Origin: Rhodanobacter glycinis
GTDB taxonomy: Bacteria; Pseudomonadota; Gammaproteobacteria; Xanthomonadales; Rhodanobacteraceae
Direction: 5' to 3'
Length of the DNA: 64,000 bases
NCBI RefSeq assembly: GCF_006438785.1
Contig: NZ_RCZB01000004.1
Location: 191,810-255,809 of the forward strand
Shown here: positions 54,577 through 63,147 of the stretch, in pieces
How positions within the stretch are numbered: position 1 is the first letter of the stretch
Layout: every line of letters starts with the position of its first letter
Notes under the pieces: model-generated
Database searches by the model: none
Seen by the model: only the letters and a program-made list of their open reading frames with translations
What the model was told of the DNA's origin: nothing
Position numbers and translations under genes: made by a program

Positions 54577-57500
54577 ATGAATATTTTCGCACCCCTGATC
54601 CGCCGCCCAGTCGGTACCTCGCTGCTCGCCATCGGCCTGATGCTGGGCGGGCTGTGGGCGTATCTGCTGCTCGGCGTGGCCGCGCTGCCGTCGCTGGATT
54701 TCCCCGGCGTCTACGTGGTGGCCAACCAGCCCGGCGCCAGCGCGCAGACCATGGCCAACACCGTGCTGGCGCCGCTGGAGCGGCACCTGGGCCGCATTCC
54801 GGGTGTCGACGAAATGTACGGCAACGCCAGCGAAGGTGCCGCTTCGGTGATGGTGCGTTTCACCATGAGCCGCACGGCCGACAGCGCCGCCCGCGACGTG
54901 CAGGCCGCGATCAATGCCGCCGCGGTGGACCTGCCCACGGGCATGCCTTCGCCGCCGCAGTATTTCAAATTCGATACGTCGCAAATCCCGATCCTGTTCA
55001 TCACGCTGACTTCCGACGGCATGCCGCAGGACCAGCTGTTCGACCTCGCCGACACGCTGCTGAAACCGGCGGTGGCGCAGATCAGCGGCGTGGCGCAGGT
55101 GCAGGTGTTCGGCGGCACGCCGCATGCGGTGCGCATCGAGCTGGACAACAATGCGTTGGCGGCCAAGGACCTCACCGCCAACGACGTGGCGAATGCGCTG
55201 CGCGCGGCCAACGTCACCTCGCCGCAGGGCGTCCTCAGCGATGGCCGCACGCAGATGACGGTCAGCGCCACGGACGGCCTGCAGACTGCACCGGAGTTTG
55301 CACGCCTGCTGATCTCGGTGAAGAACGGCACGCCGGTGCGGCTGTCCGACGTGGCGCGCGTGTACAGCGGCCAGCAGGACCAGTACCAGGCGGCCTGGTT
55401 CAACGACCGGCACACCGTGGGCTTGCAGATAAGCAAGCGACCGGAAGCGAACGCTGTGGCTACGGTGGAAGCGATTCGTGCGCGGCTGCCGCAGCTGCGC
55501 GCGTCGCTGCCGTCGAACATCACCATGACGCCCGTGTTCGACCTCACCCAGACCACCAAGTCGGCGCTGCATGAAGTGCAGGTGGCGCTGCTGATCTCGA
55601 TCGCGATGGTGGTGCTGGTGATGCTGGTGTTCCTGCGCCGGTTGCGGCCAACCCTGATCGCGATGCTCAGCGTGCCGCTGTCGCTGGCCGGCGCGTTCGT
55701 GGTGATGTGGACGCTCGGCTATACGCTCAATACGCTGTCGCTGGTGGCGCTGGTGCTGTGCATCGGCTTCGTGGTGGACGACGCCATCGTGGTGATCGAG
55801 AACATCGTGCGGCACATGGAAAAAGGCACGCCGCCGCTGGACGCCGCGCTGATCGGCGTGCGCGAGATCGGCTTCACCGTGATCTCGATCACGCTGTCGC
55901 TGGTGGCGGTATTCGCACCGCTGCTGTTCGGCAACAACATGCTGGTGATGTTGCTGCGCGAGTTTTCGGTGACGCTGACCGCGGCGGTGGTGATCTCGGC
56001 GCTGGTCTCGCTCACGCTGACCCCGGCGCTGTGCGCCTGGTTGCTGACCCACGAAACGCAGGAGCGCAAGCCGGCCGGGCGGATCGAGCGCGCGGTGGAA
56101 AACTTCGATCGCGGCCTGCTGCGCATCTACGAGCGTTCGCTGGACTGGGCGATGCATCATCGGCGCATCATGCGCTGGCAGCCGCTGACCCTGCTGATCC
56201 TCACCTTCGTGCTGGGCTTTGCGGTGGCCAAGACCGCCGGCGGCACCTTCATGCCCGACGAGGACACCGGCCAGTTGCAGGTGGATATCAGGGCCGACGC
56301 CAATATCTCGCCGGACCAGATGACTGCGCGCACGCTCGCGGTGGCGAAGATCATGCAAGCCGATCCGGCGGTGCTCGACCAGTTGACCATGCTCGGCGGC
56401 AACAATGCCGGCGGCGCGGTGGGCAACAGCGCGCAGATGTTCGTCGACCTCAAGCCGCGCGGCAGCGGTCCGGGCCAGCGCAATGAGGGCATCAAGAAGG
56501 TCGTGGAGCGGCTGTCGAAACACTACGACCTGCTGCCCGACGTGAAGGTCTCGGTCAGCGCGGCGCAGTTCCTCGGTGGCGGCGGCAGCGGCGATGGTGG
56601 CGGCCAGTACGAATTCCAGCTGCTCAGCACCAATGGCGACGACCTGCAGCCGTGGGCGCTGAAGATGGTGCGGCAGATGCGCACGGTCAAGGAGTTCCGC
56701 GACGTCGGCAGCAACTTCGACCAGGTCGGCAAGCAGCAGTTGCTGAAGATCGACCGCGAGGCCGCCGCGCAGTTGCATGTGGGCATGGGCACCATCGACT
56801 CGGCGCTGTACAACTCGTTCGGCCAGCGCCAGGTGTCGCAGATCTATTCCGACATCAACCAGTATTCGGTGGTGCTCACCTCCGGCGCGGCGCAGACCGT
56901 GAGTCCGCAGTCACTGTTGAATGTGCGGGTGCGCAACGAGCGTGGCCAGATGATCCCGCTCTCCGCGCTGGCGCGTATCGAACCGAACATCAGCCCGATC
57001 CGGATACGCCATCACAACCAGCTCGAAGCGGCCACCATCAGCTACAACCTGGCCAAGGACGTGCCGCAGGATCTCGGCGTCAAGCTGGTCGAGCAGGCGG
57101 CGTACGCGGTGGGCCTGCCGGCCGGCATGAAGGTGGATTTCACCGGTGCCAACCAGCGCCTGAAGCAGGCTCAGTCCAACGGCATGATCCTGCTGCTCGG
57201 TTCGATCCTGGCGATGTACATCGTGCTGGGCATTCTTTACGAAAGCCTCGGCCATCCGCTGACGATTCTCTCCACCTTGCCGGCCGCCGGTGCCGGGGCA
57301 TTCCTGGCGATGCTGGTGACGCAGACGCAGATCTCGATGATGGCGATCATCGCGATCCTGATGCTGATCGGCATCGTCAAGAAGAATGCGATCCTGATGG
57401 TCGACTTCGCGCTCGTCGCGGAACGCGAGCGCGGCCTGTCCGCACCCGAAGCGATCCGCGAAGCCGCATTGGTTCGTTTCCGCCCGATCACCATGACCAC

Positions 57501-57747
57501 CCTGGTCGCGATGGGCGCCGCACTGCCATTGGCGATCGGCTTCGGCATCGGCTCGGAAATGCGCCAGCCACTGGGCATCGCCATCGTCGGCGGCCTGCTG
57601 GTGTCGCAGCTGCTGACCTTGCTGAGCACGCCGGCGATCTACCTGTGGAATTACGACCGCAAGATCCGCAAGGCCGCGCGCAAGCTGCGCCGGGCAGAGA
57701 AGAAACGGCTGCGCGCACTCGGCAAGGCTCAGCCGACGGCTGGGTAG
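54577..57747 (+). CDS. RND efflux permease, HAE1/MdtC-like (second of pair)
   Basis: 1056-residue paralogue of the preceding gene with exactly the same codon count. It is similar along the whole length, including the proton relay FVVDDAIVVIENIVRHMEKG, the KKNAILMVDFALVAERERG segment and the C-terminal arginine/lysine-rich tail. Periplasmic loops differ more (LGGGGSGDGGGQ against FGGGGGSGGQG), as would fit a heteromeric MdtB/MdtC-type trimer or different substrates. ATG 54577 has CGGAAA upstream and begins at the conserved MNIFAPLIRRPVG. It is separated from the first gene by 204 bases carrying the duplicated element. Confidence 0.93.
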   Translation: MNIFAPLIRRPVGTSLLAIGLMLGGLWAYLLLGVAALPSLDFPGVYVVANQPGASAQTMANTVLAPLERHLGRIPGVDEMYGNASEGAASVMVRFTMSRTADSAARDVQAAINAAAVDLPTGMPSPPQYFKFDTSQIPILFITLTSDGMPQDQLFDLADTLLKPAVAQISGVAQVQVFGGTPHAVRIELDNNALAAKDLTANDVANALRAANVTSPQGVLSDGRTQMTVSATDGLQTAPEFARLLISVKNGTPVRLSDVARVYSGQQDQYQAAWFNDRHTVGLQISKRPEANAVATVEAIRARLPQLRASLPSNITMTPVFDLTQTTKSALHEVQVALLISIAMVVLVMLVFLRRLRPTLIAMLSVPLSLAGAFVVMWTLGYTLNTLSLVALVLCIGFVVDDAIVVIENIVRHMEKGTPPLDAALIGVREIGFTVISITLSLVAVFAPLLFGNNMLVMLLREFSVTLTAAVVISALVSLTLTPALCAWLLTHETQERKPAGRIERAVENFDRGLLRIYERSLDWAMHHRRIMRWQPLTLLILTFVLGFAVAKTAGGTFMPDEDTGQLQVDIRADANISPDQMTARTLAVAKIMQADPAVLDQLTMLGGNNAGGAVGNSAQMFVDLKPRGSGPGQRNEGIKKVVERLSKHYDLLPDVKVSVSAAQFLGGGGSGDGGGQYEFQLLSTNGDDLQPWALKMVRQMRTVKEFRDVGSNFDQVGKQQLLKIDREAAAQLHVGMGTIDSALYNSFGQRQVSQIYSDINQYSVVLTSGAAQTVSPQSLLNVRVRNERGQMIPLSALARIEPNISPIRIRHHNQLEAATISYNLAKDVPQDLGVKLVEQAAYAVGLPAGMKVDFTGANQRLKQAQSNGMILLLGSILAMYIVLGILYESLGHPLTILSTLPAAGAGAFLAMLVTQTQISMMAIIAILMLIGIVKKNAILMVDFALVAERERGLSAPEAIREAALVRFRPITMTTLVAMGAALPLAIGFGIGSEMRQPLGIAIVGGLLVSQLLTLLSTPAIYLWNYDRKIRKAARKLRRAEKKRLRALGKAQPTAG

Positions 57748-57857
57748 GCGACGTACGGGGTGTCGAGCCCGCCACGTCATCGGGGCACCAAACGACTGAC
57801 TTCGCTGCCATCGGCTTGCTATGGTTGAACCTTCGACCCGAACGGAAGGGAATGACC

Positions 57858-59246
57858 ATGCACCTGCGCCCGGCCAGCTTGCTGGCCTCGTTGACCTTGC
57901 TAGTCGCCACCGCTGCGGCGTCGTCGCTGCGGGCCGCCGAGCTGACCATCCCGCCGATCCCGTACCACCAGCGCACTTTGCCGAACGGCTTGCAGGTGTT
58001 GAGCGTGGAGAACCACGCCAGCCCGAACGTGGCGGTGCAGATGTGGTATCACGTCGGCTCGAAGGACGATCCGCAGGGTCGCTCCGGTTTCGCGCATCTG
58101 TTCGAGCACCTGATGTTCAAGAGCACGAAGCACATGCACGCCGAGCAGTTCGACCGGCTGACCGAGGATGTCGGCGGCGCCAACAATGCGTCCACCGGCG
58201 ATGACGTCACCAACTATTTCGAGGTGGTGCCGGGCAACCATCTGCAGACCCTGTTGTGGGCCGAGGCCGAACGGCTGTCCAACCTCAATGTGGACGAGGC
58301 CAACTTCAAGTCCGAGCGCGCGGTGGTGGAGGAGGAATACCGCCAGAGCGTGCTGGCCGATCCGTACGGCAAGCTGTTCAACGCGATCGACCCGAACTCG
58401 TACACGGTGCATCCGTACAAGCGCCCGACCATCGGCAGCATCGAGGATCTGGAAGCGGCCTCGCTGCAGAACGTGATTGCGTTTCACGACACCTTTTACA
58501 GGCCGGACAACGCCACCCTGATTGTCGCCGGCGACTTCGATCCGAAGCAGCTCGATGCGTGGGTCGACCAATATTTCGGCGGCATCGCGAAGCCGGCTGC
58601 ACCGATTCCACAGGTCATCGCGCAGGAGCCGGTGCGCAAGAAGAACCTGCGCTACACCGTCACCAGCGAAACCGCGCCACTGCCGGCGGTGGCGATCACC
58701 TGGCTGATTCCGCCCGCCTCGGTCGGCGCCGACAGCATCCCGCTCCAGGTCGCCGCCGCGTTGCTGTCGCAGGGTGATTCGTCGCGGCTGTACCAGTCGC
58801 TGGTATATCGTCATCAGGTCGCCCAGCAGGTTGGTGCCGATGCCGATGGCCGCGTCGGCCCGGGTCTGTTCAGCGCCTACGCGATCCTCGCCAGCGGCCA
58901 TCAGCCGGCCGAAGCGGAAAAGCTGCTGCACGAGGAAATCATCTGGCTGGCGACGCAGCCGATTCCCGTGGTGGAACTGGACAAGGTGAAGACCCAACTG
59001 CTGACCAGCGAGCTGAAGCAGCGCCAGACCGCGCAGGGCCTCGCGTTCTCGCTGGGTCAGGCGAGCCTGATCGCCGGCAACCCGGAGCGCGTCAATACCG
59101 ATCTGGCCGCGTTGCAGAAGGTCACCGCGCAGGACGTGCAACGGGTCATGCAGAAGTACATCACCGGCGCGCACAGCGTCACCATCGATTATCTGCCGCA
59201 GGCCGCCACGGCTGCGCCGGCAGCCGGCAAGGGAGTGGCGAAATGA
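57858..59246 (+). CDS. M16 family zinc peptidase, catalytic subunit
   Basis: 462-residue exported inverzincin peptidase. Signal peptide about 1-27. The inverted zinc motif HLFEH is at 80-84, with the distal glutamate in AVVEEEYRQS (157-163). The second M16 half contains VRKKNLRYTVTSE and LSQGDSSRLYQSL. It is likely the zinc-bearing half of a two-subunit periplasmic peptidase. ATG 57858 has GGAAGGGA six bases upstream; ATG 57852 in the same frame is too close to it. Its stop overlaps the next start as ATGA, so subunits are made in equal amounts. Confidence 0.93.
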   Translation: MHLRPASLLASLTLLVATAAASSLRAAELTIPPIPYHQRTLPNGLQVLSVENHASPNVAVQMWYHVGSKDDPQGRSGFAHLFEHLMFKSTKHMHAEQFDRLTEDVGGANNASTGDDVTNYFEVVPGNHLQTLLWAEAERLSNLNVDEANFKSERAVVEEEYRQSVLADPYGKLFNAIDPNSYTVHPYKRPTIGSIEDLEAASLQNVIAFHDTFYRPDNATLIVAGDFDPKQLDAWVDQYFGGIAKPAAPIPQVIAQEPVRKKNLRYTVTSETAPLPAVAITWLIPPASVGADSIPLQVAAALLSQGDSSRLYQSLVYRHQVAQQVGADADGRVGPGLFSAYAILASGHQPAEAEKLLHEEIIWLATQPIPVVELDKVKTQLLTSELKQRQTAQGLAFSLGQASLIAGNPERVNTDLAALQKVTAQDVQRVMQKYITGAHSVTIDYLPQAATAAPAAGKGVAK

Positions 59247-60742
59247 ATCGTCAGGTAAAGACATCCCGTTTAGCCGTCTTTACGGCTGCCATGGTAGTCG
59301 CCAGCGGTGTGCTGGCGGCTTCCGTCAATGATTTCCCGGCTACGCCGCCGGCGCCGGGTCCGGCGGTGAAACTGAACGTGCCCACGCCATCCGCACAGAC
59401 GTTGGCGAACGGTCTGCAGGTGATCAGCGTGCGCCGCGCCGGCCTGCCGCTGGTCACCGCGCAACTGGTACTGCGCCGCGGTGGCGAGATGGATCCGCCG
59501 CAGCTGGCCGGCCTGGCCGACCTCACCGCGAACCTGCTGAGCAAGGGTGCCGCCGGCAAGACCGCGCCGCAGATCGCCGCAGCGGTCGAAGCGCTGGGTG
59601 GTTCGCTGAGCGCGGCTGCCGGCTGGGACGAAAGCGCGGTGGGCGTCACCGTGACCACGCCGAAACTGCCGCAGGCACTGGGCCTGCTGGCCGAAGTGGT
59701 GCGCCAGCCGGATTTCAGCGCGGCCGAACTGAAACGCGCGCAGGCGCAGGCGATCGACGATCTGCACCTGTCGCTGAGCCGGCCCACTGCGCTGGCTTCG
59801 CTGGCGGTCGGCCGTGGCGTGTTCGGCGATGGCGCCTATGGCCATTCCCGCAGCGGCACGCCAGCGTCGATCGCGCGGATCAGCCGCGCCGATGTGCAGC
59901 AGCTGCATGACGCGCTGTACCGGCCGGACAACGCGATCCTGATCCTCGCCGGCGACATCACGCCGGCGCAGGCGCAGCAACTGGCGCAGACCAGCTTCGG
60001 CGACTGGCAGAAACCGGCTACGCCGCTGGCGGCCAAGCCGGCGGGCATGGCCACCAGCCACGTGCCGGCGATCCTGCTGATCGACCAGCACGGCGCCGGT
60101 CAGGCCGGCGTGGTCATCGCACATGCGGCGCCACCGCGCAACGATGCCGACTACTACGTCGGCATCGTTGCCAACGCGGTGCTTGGCGGTTCGTATTCGG
60201 CGCGACTCAACGAGGAGATCCGCATCAAGCGCGGGCTGTCCTATGGCGCCAGCAGCCGGCTGCAGTCACTGGGGAATGCCGGGATGTGGCTGGCCGCCGC
60301 ACAGACCAAGAACCCATCGGCACCGCAAGTGGTGGAGCTGGTGCTGGGCGAGTTCAAACGGCTCGGCAGTGCGCGCGTTTCCGCCGACGAGCTGGCTGCG
60401 CGCAAGGCTACCCTGATCGGCAGCTATGGCAACAGCCTGGAAACCACCGCAGGTCTCGCCGAGCAGGTCGGCAATCTGGCGGTCTACGGCGTGAAGCTGG
60501 AGCAGATCGGCAAATACATCGCGCAGGTGCAGGCGGTGACGCCGAAGCAGATCGAGAAGTATGCGGCCAAGCATCTTGATGCCGATGGCAGCAAGGTGGT
60601 GGTGGTTGGCGACGCCGCGCAGTTCGCGCCGGCGATCCGCAAGGCGCACCCACAAGCCGAATTGCTGCAGTCGACCGCGCTCGATCTCGACAGTCCCAGC
60701 ATGCAACCGGCGGCTGTCGCGGCGAAGGCCGGCGCACGATAA
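59243..60742 (+). CDS. M16 family peptidase, non-catalytic partner subunit
   Basis: 499-residue exported M16 protein. Signal peptide about 1-25. The position of the zinc motif reads LADLTANLL, so zinc ligands are missing and it should be inactive alone. The substrate-gripping Arg/Tyr pair is kept in EEIRIKRGLSYGASSRL, as in the beta-like subunits of heterodimeric M16 enzymes. The pair with the preceding gene recalls PqqF/PqqG or processing-peptidase organisation. A proline-rich stretch follows the signal peptide. It overlaps the catalytic gene by four bases and ends in a terminator. Confidence 0.93.
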   Translation: MNRQVKTSRLAVFTAAMVVASGVLAASVNDFPATPPAPGPAVKLNVPTPSAQTLANGLQVISVRRAGLPLVTAQLVLRRGGEMDPPQLAGLADLTANLLSKGAAGKTAPQIAAAVEALGGSLSAAAGWDESAVGVTVTTPKLPQALGLLAEVVRQPDFSAAELKRAQAQAIDDLHLSLSRPTALASLAVGRGVFGDGAYGHSRSGTPASIARISRADVQQLHDALYRPDNAILILAGDITPAQAQQLAQTSFGDWQKPATPLAAKPAGMATSHVPAILLIDQHGAGQAGVVIAHAAPPRNDADYYVGIVANAVLGGSYSARLNEEIRIKRGLSYGASSRLQSLGNAGMWLAAAQTKNPSAPQVVELVLGEFKRLGSARVSADELAARKATLIGSYGNSLETTAGLAEQVGNLAVYGVKLEQIGKYIAQVQAVTPKQIEKYAAKHLDADGSKVVVVGDAAQFAPAIRKAHPQAELLQSTALDLDSPSMQPAAVAAKAGAR

Positions 60743-60765
60743 GTCGGTATCACCGTACCGACCCG

Positions 60766-60794
60766 AAAGCCCCGACAGATGTCCGGGCTTTTTT
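60766..60794 (+). terminator. Rho-independent terminator of the M16 operon
   Basis: AAAGCCCCGAC-AGAT-GTCCGGGCTTT forms an 11-bp stem with one mismatch, followed by T residues (six T in total at the 3' side). Confidence 0.8.
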
Positions 60795-60801
60795 GGCGGT
60801 G

Positions 60802-60832
60802 CGCATGGCGAAACGCAGTGTTTCGCCATGCG
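60802..60832. repeat. Second perfect hairpin after the M16 terminator
   Basis: CGCATGGCGAAAC-GCAGT-GTTTCGCCATGCG is a 13-bp stem with a 5-base loop, seven bases after the terminator. It could be a backup terminator, a transcript-stability element or a palindromic intergenic repeat. No second copy is seen in the window. Confidence 0.6.
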
Positions 60833-60861
60833 GCCAGTCAACTTCACCGGTGCACGACATC

Positions 60862-60872
60862 GTTTAGTAAAC
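60862..60872. promoter_or_regulatory. Short palindrome in the PagL-like gene promoter region
   Basis: GTTTA-G-TAAAC is a perfect 5-1-5 palindrome in an AT-rich patch about 50 bases before the start of the PagL-like gene. It could be an operator or part of a promoter. The regulator is unknown. Confidence 0.3.
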
Positions 60873-60920
60873 TATGGGGTACATAAACCAGCCGCGTTCC
60901 TATCTCCAATAGGTCTCCCC

Positions 60921-61448
60921 ATGCGTTTGCCTGCCCCTGGATCCCTCGTTCTCCTCGCACTGCCGCTTGTCTCGCTTGCCTTTCCCGCCGCCGCCGCGCG
61001 CTTGGAAATCCAGGGTGGCCGCAGTTACATGGACAGCTATGCGGTAAATGCCGTGTTCGTCGAAGGCGTGTTCGACGAACACCGCATCGGCAACAGCCGC
61101 TTCAGCTGGTCGCCGGATGTCTCGCTGGGCTGGCTCGATGGCCGCGACATTGCCCGTTTCGATGGCAGCCGCTACACCACACGCGACCAGGTCTGGGTGC
61201 TGGCGGGCGGGGCGCGCTTTCACTATGGCGACGCCGACGACTGGTATCGGTCGCTGTTCTTCAGTTTCCAGCCGGCCTTGCAAACCGGGCGAACGCAGGC
61301 GCTGAGCACGCCCTACGAATTCGTCAGCACACTGGGCTGGCAGGGGCGGCGTTTCAGCGTGCAGGTCCGGCACATTTCCAACGGCAACCTGCATCACCCC
61401 AATCGCGGCGAAACCATGGCGCTGGTGGGTGTGGCTTTCGATCCGTAG
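60921..61448 (+). CDS. pagL: PagL-like lipid A 3-O-deacylase (acyloxyacyl hydrolase family)
   Basis: 175-residue outer-membrane enzyme that removes the 3-O-linked acyl chain of lipid A. Signal peptide 1-26. The mature protein is an eight-stranded-barrel size. The active-site segment VQVRHISNGNLHHPNRGET carries His151, Ser153 and Glu164, equivalent to the His-Ser-Glu triad of Pseudomonas PagL, with nearly the same spacing, plus the conserved Asn154. The start at 60921 follows AGGT. It sits between the M16 operon and emrB. The specific lipid A product is inferred from the family. Confidence 0.82.
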   Translation: MRLPAPGSLVLLALPLVSLAFPAAAARLEIQGGRSYMDSYAVNAVFVEGVFDEHRIGNSRFSWSPDVSLGWLDGRDIARFDGSRYTTRDQVWVLAGGARFHYGDADDWYRSLFFSFQPALQTGRTQALSTPYEFVSTLGWQGRRFSVQVRHISNGNLHHPNRGETMALVGVAFDP

Positions 61449-61496
61449 TCCGCACCGGAAGCATCGTCGTATTCGTCAGGGCGTGCACCGGCGGAG

Positions 61497-63023
61497 TCAA
61501 TGCCCGCCGGCAGCGGGTCCGGCTTTGGCGCTGAACGGCGGCTTGGCCAGCCAGATCACGAACACCAGCGCGATGAAGACCCAGCCCAGCGCGTGGAACA
61601 CCTCGTTGAACGAGATCTGGTAACCCTGCTGGGTGATCATGTCGTTGATCACGCTGGCGCCGGACTGCGTATCGCCGTGCCCGATCTGGCTGATCGCGGT
61701 CTGTGCGGTCGGGCTGTAGGCCGTGATGTGTTCGGCCAGCTGCTCGTGATGGCTGACTGCCCGGCGCTCCCACAGCAAGGTGGTCAGCGACGCGGAAAAA
61801 CTGCCGCCCAGCGTGCGCAGGAAGGTGGCCAGGCCGGAGCCTGAAGCAATCTCGTTCTGCTGCAGGTCGGACAGCAGGATGGTCAGGATCGGCATGAAGA
61901 ACAGTGCCACCCCGAGGCCCTGGATCAGCTGCACCATCGCCACGTGATAGAAGTCGATGCCGATGAAGAAATCCGCACGCATGAAACAGGTCGCACCCAT
62001 CACCATGAACGCCACCGAGGCCAGCAGGCGCAAGTCGATGCGCGCGGCGTACTTGCCCACGAAGAACGTCAGCAGCACCGGAATGATGCCCAGCGGCGCC
62101 GTGGCATAGCCGGCCCAGGTGGAGGTGTAGCCGAGGTTGCGCTGCAGCCACAGCGGCACCAGCAGGCCGATCGCGAAGAACGCCGCGTAGGCGAGGATCA
62201 GCGCAATCGTGCCGGCGGCGAAATTGCGGTGGCGGAACAGCTTCAGGTCGACGATCGGATCCTTGTCGGTCAGTTCCCAGATCAGGAAGATCGCGATGCT
62301 GATCGCCGAGATCACGCTGGTGACGATGATGAACGTGGAGTTGAACCAGTCCTCGTCATTGCCCTTGTCCAGCACGATCTGCAGCGCGCCCACGCCGATG
62401 ATCAGGGTGATCAGGCCGACGTAGTCGATCTTGGGGCGCTCGGTCTTCTCCACTTTTCCGCGCAGCTGGTTCGCCACCACCATGCTGGCGAAGATGCCGA
62501 TCGGCACGTTGATGAAGAAGATCCACGGCCACGAATAGTTGTCGGTGATCAGGCCGCCCAGGATCGGGCCGGCGATCGGCGCCACCACCGTCACCATCGC
62601 CAGCAGCGCCAGCGCCATGCCGCGCTTGGCCGGCGGGTAGATGCCGATCAGCAGGCTCTGCGTGATCGGATACATCGGCCCGGCCACCGCACCTTGCAGT
62701 GCGCGAAACACGATCAGCATGCCCATGCTTTGCGAGATGCCGCACAGGAACGAGGTCAGCGCGAACAACAGCGTGCAGGCGGTGAACAACCTTACCTCGC
62801 CGAAGCGGCGGGTCAGGAAGCCGGTCAGCGGCAGCGAGATCGCCATGCTCACCGCGAACGAGGTGATCACCCAGGTGCTCTGGTTGTTGCTGACGCCGAG
62901 GTTGCCGGCAATCGTCGGCAGCGACACGTTGGCGATCGTGGTGTCCAGCACCTGCATGAAGGTGGCCAGTGACAAGCCGATCGTGCTGAGTGCCAGATTG
63001 GGTGGGCGGAATGGGGTGGTCAT
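61497..63023 (-). CDS. emrB: DHA2-family MFS drug exporter EmrB
   Basis: 508-residue inner-membrane proton antiporter with 14 predicted membrane helices. The antiporter motif C is present as APIAGPILGGLITDNYSW; motif D1 appears as LDTTIANVSLPTIAGNLG near the N-terminus. It pairs with the EmrA adaptor (encoded just upstream) and an outer-membrane channel to expel hydrophobic toxic compounds. The start has a weak ribosome site. A REP doublet separates it from emrA, so the two genes may be expressed unequally. It converges on the PagL-like gene. Confidence 0.94.
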   Translation of the reverse strand: MTTPFRPPNLALSTIGLSLATFMQVLDTTIANVSLPTIAGNLGVSNNQSTWVITSFAVSMAISLPLTGFLTRRFGEVRLFTACTLLFALTSFLCGISQSMGMLIVFRALQGAVAGPMYPITQSLLIGIYPPAKRGMALALLAMVTVVAPIAGPILGGLITDNYSWPWIFFINVPIGIFASMVVANQLRGKVEKTERPKIDYVGLITLIIGVGALQIVLDKGNDEDWFNSTFIIVTSVISAISIAIFLIWELTDKDPIVDLKLFRHRNFAAGTIALILAYAAFFAIGLLVPLWLQRNLGYTSTWAGYATAPLGIIPVLLTFFVGKYAARIDLRLLASVAFMVMGATCFMRADFFIGIDFYHVAMVQLIQGLGVALFFMPILTILLSDLQQNEIASGSGLATFLRTLGGSFSASLTTLLWERRAVSHHEQLAEHITAYSPTAQTAISQIGHGDTQSGASVINDMITQQGYQISFNEVFHALGWVFIALVFVIWLAKPPFSAKAGPAAGGH

Positions 63024-63050
63024 GAGAGCCGATCGGTTGGAAACCGCTTA

Positions 63051-63122
63051 TGTGGGAGCGACTTCAGTCGCGATGCCTTTCAATGGATGCCAGGAAACAT
63101 CGCGACTGAAGTCGCTCCCGCA
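63051..63122. repeat. REP doublet with perfect 22-base arms
   Basis: GGGAGCGACTTCAGTCGC-GATG at 63054-63075 and its exact complement at 63098-63119 enclose 22 bases. Each arm also forms an internal hairpin. It lies in the 124 bases between emrA and emrB. It shares architecture with the doublet in ntrBC and the single unit at 41782. Confidence 0.8.
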
Positions 63123-63147
63123 GGGTGGCGTTGTCGTGGAGAACTGG

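Noticed and set aside
52654..56778. Minus-strand open frames of 540 and 784 codons
   Set aside because: They are antisense to the two RND genes and His/Gln/Arg-rich; they repeat in both because the RND genes are paralogues.
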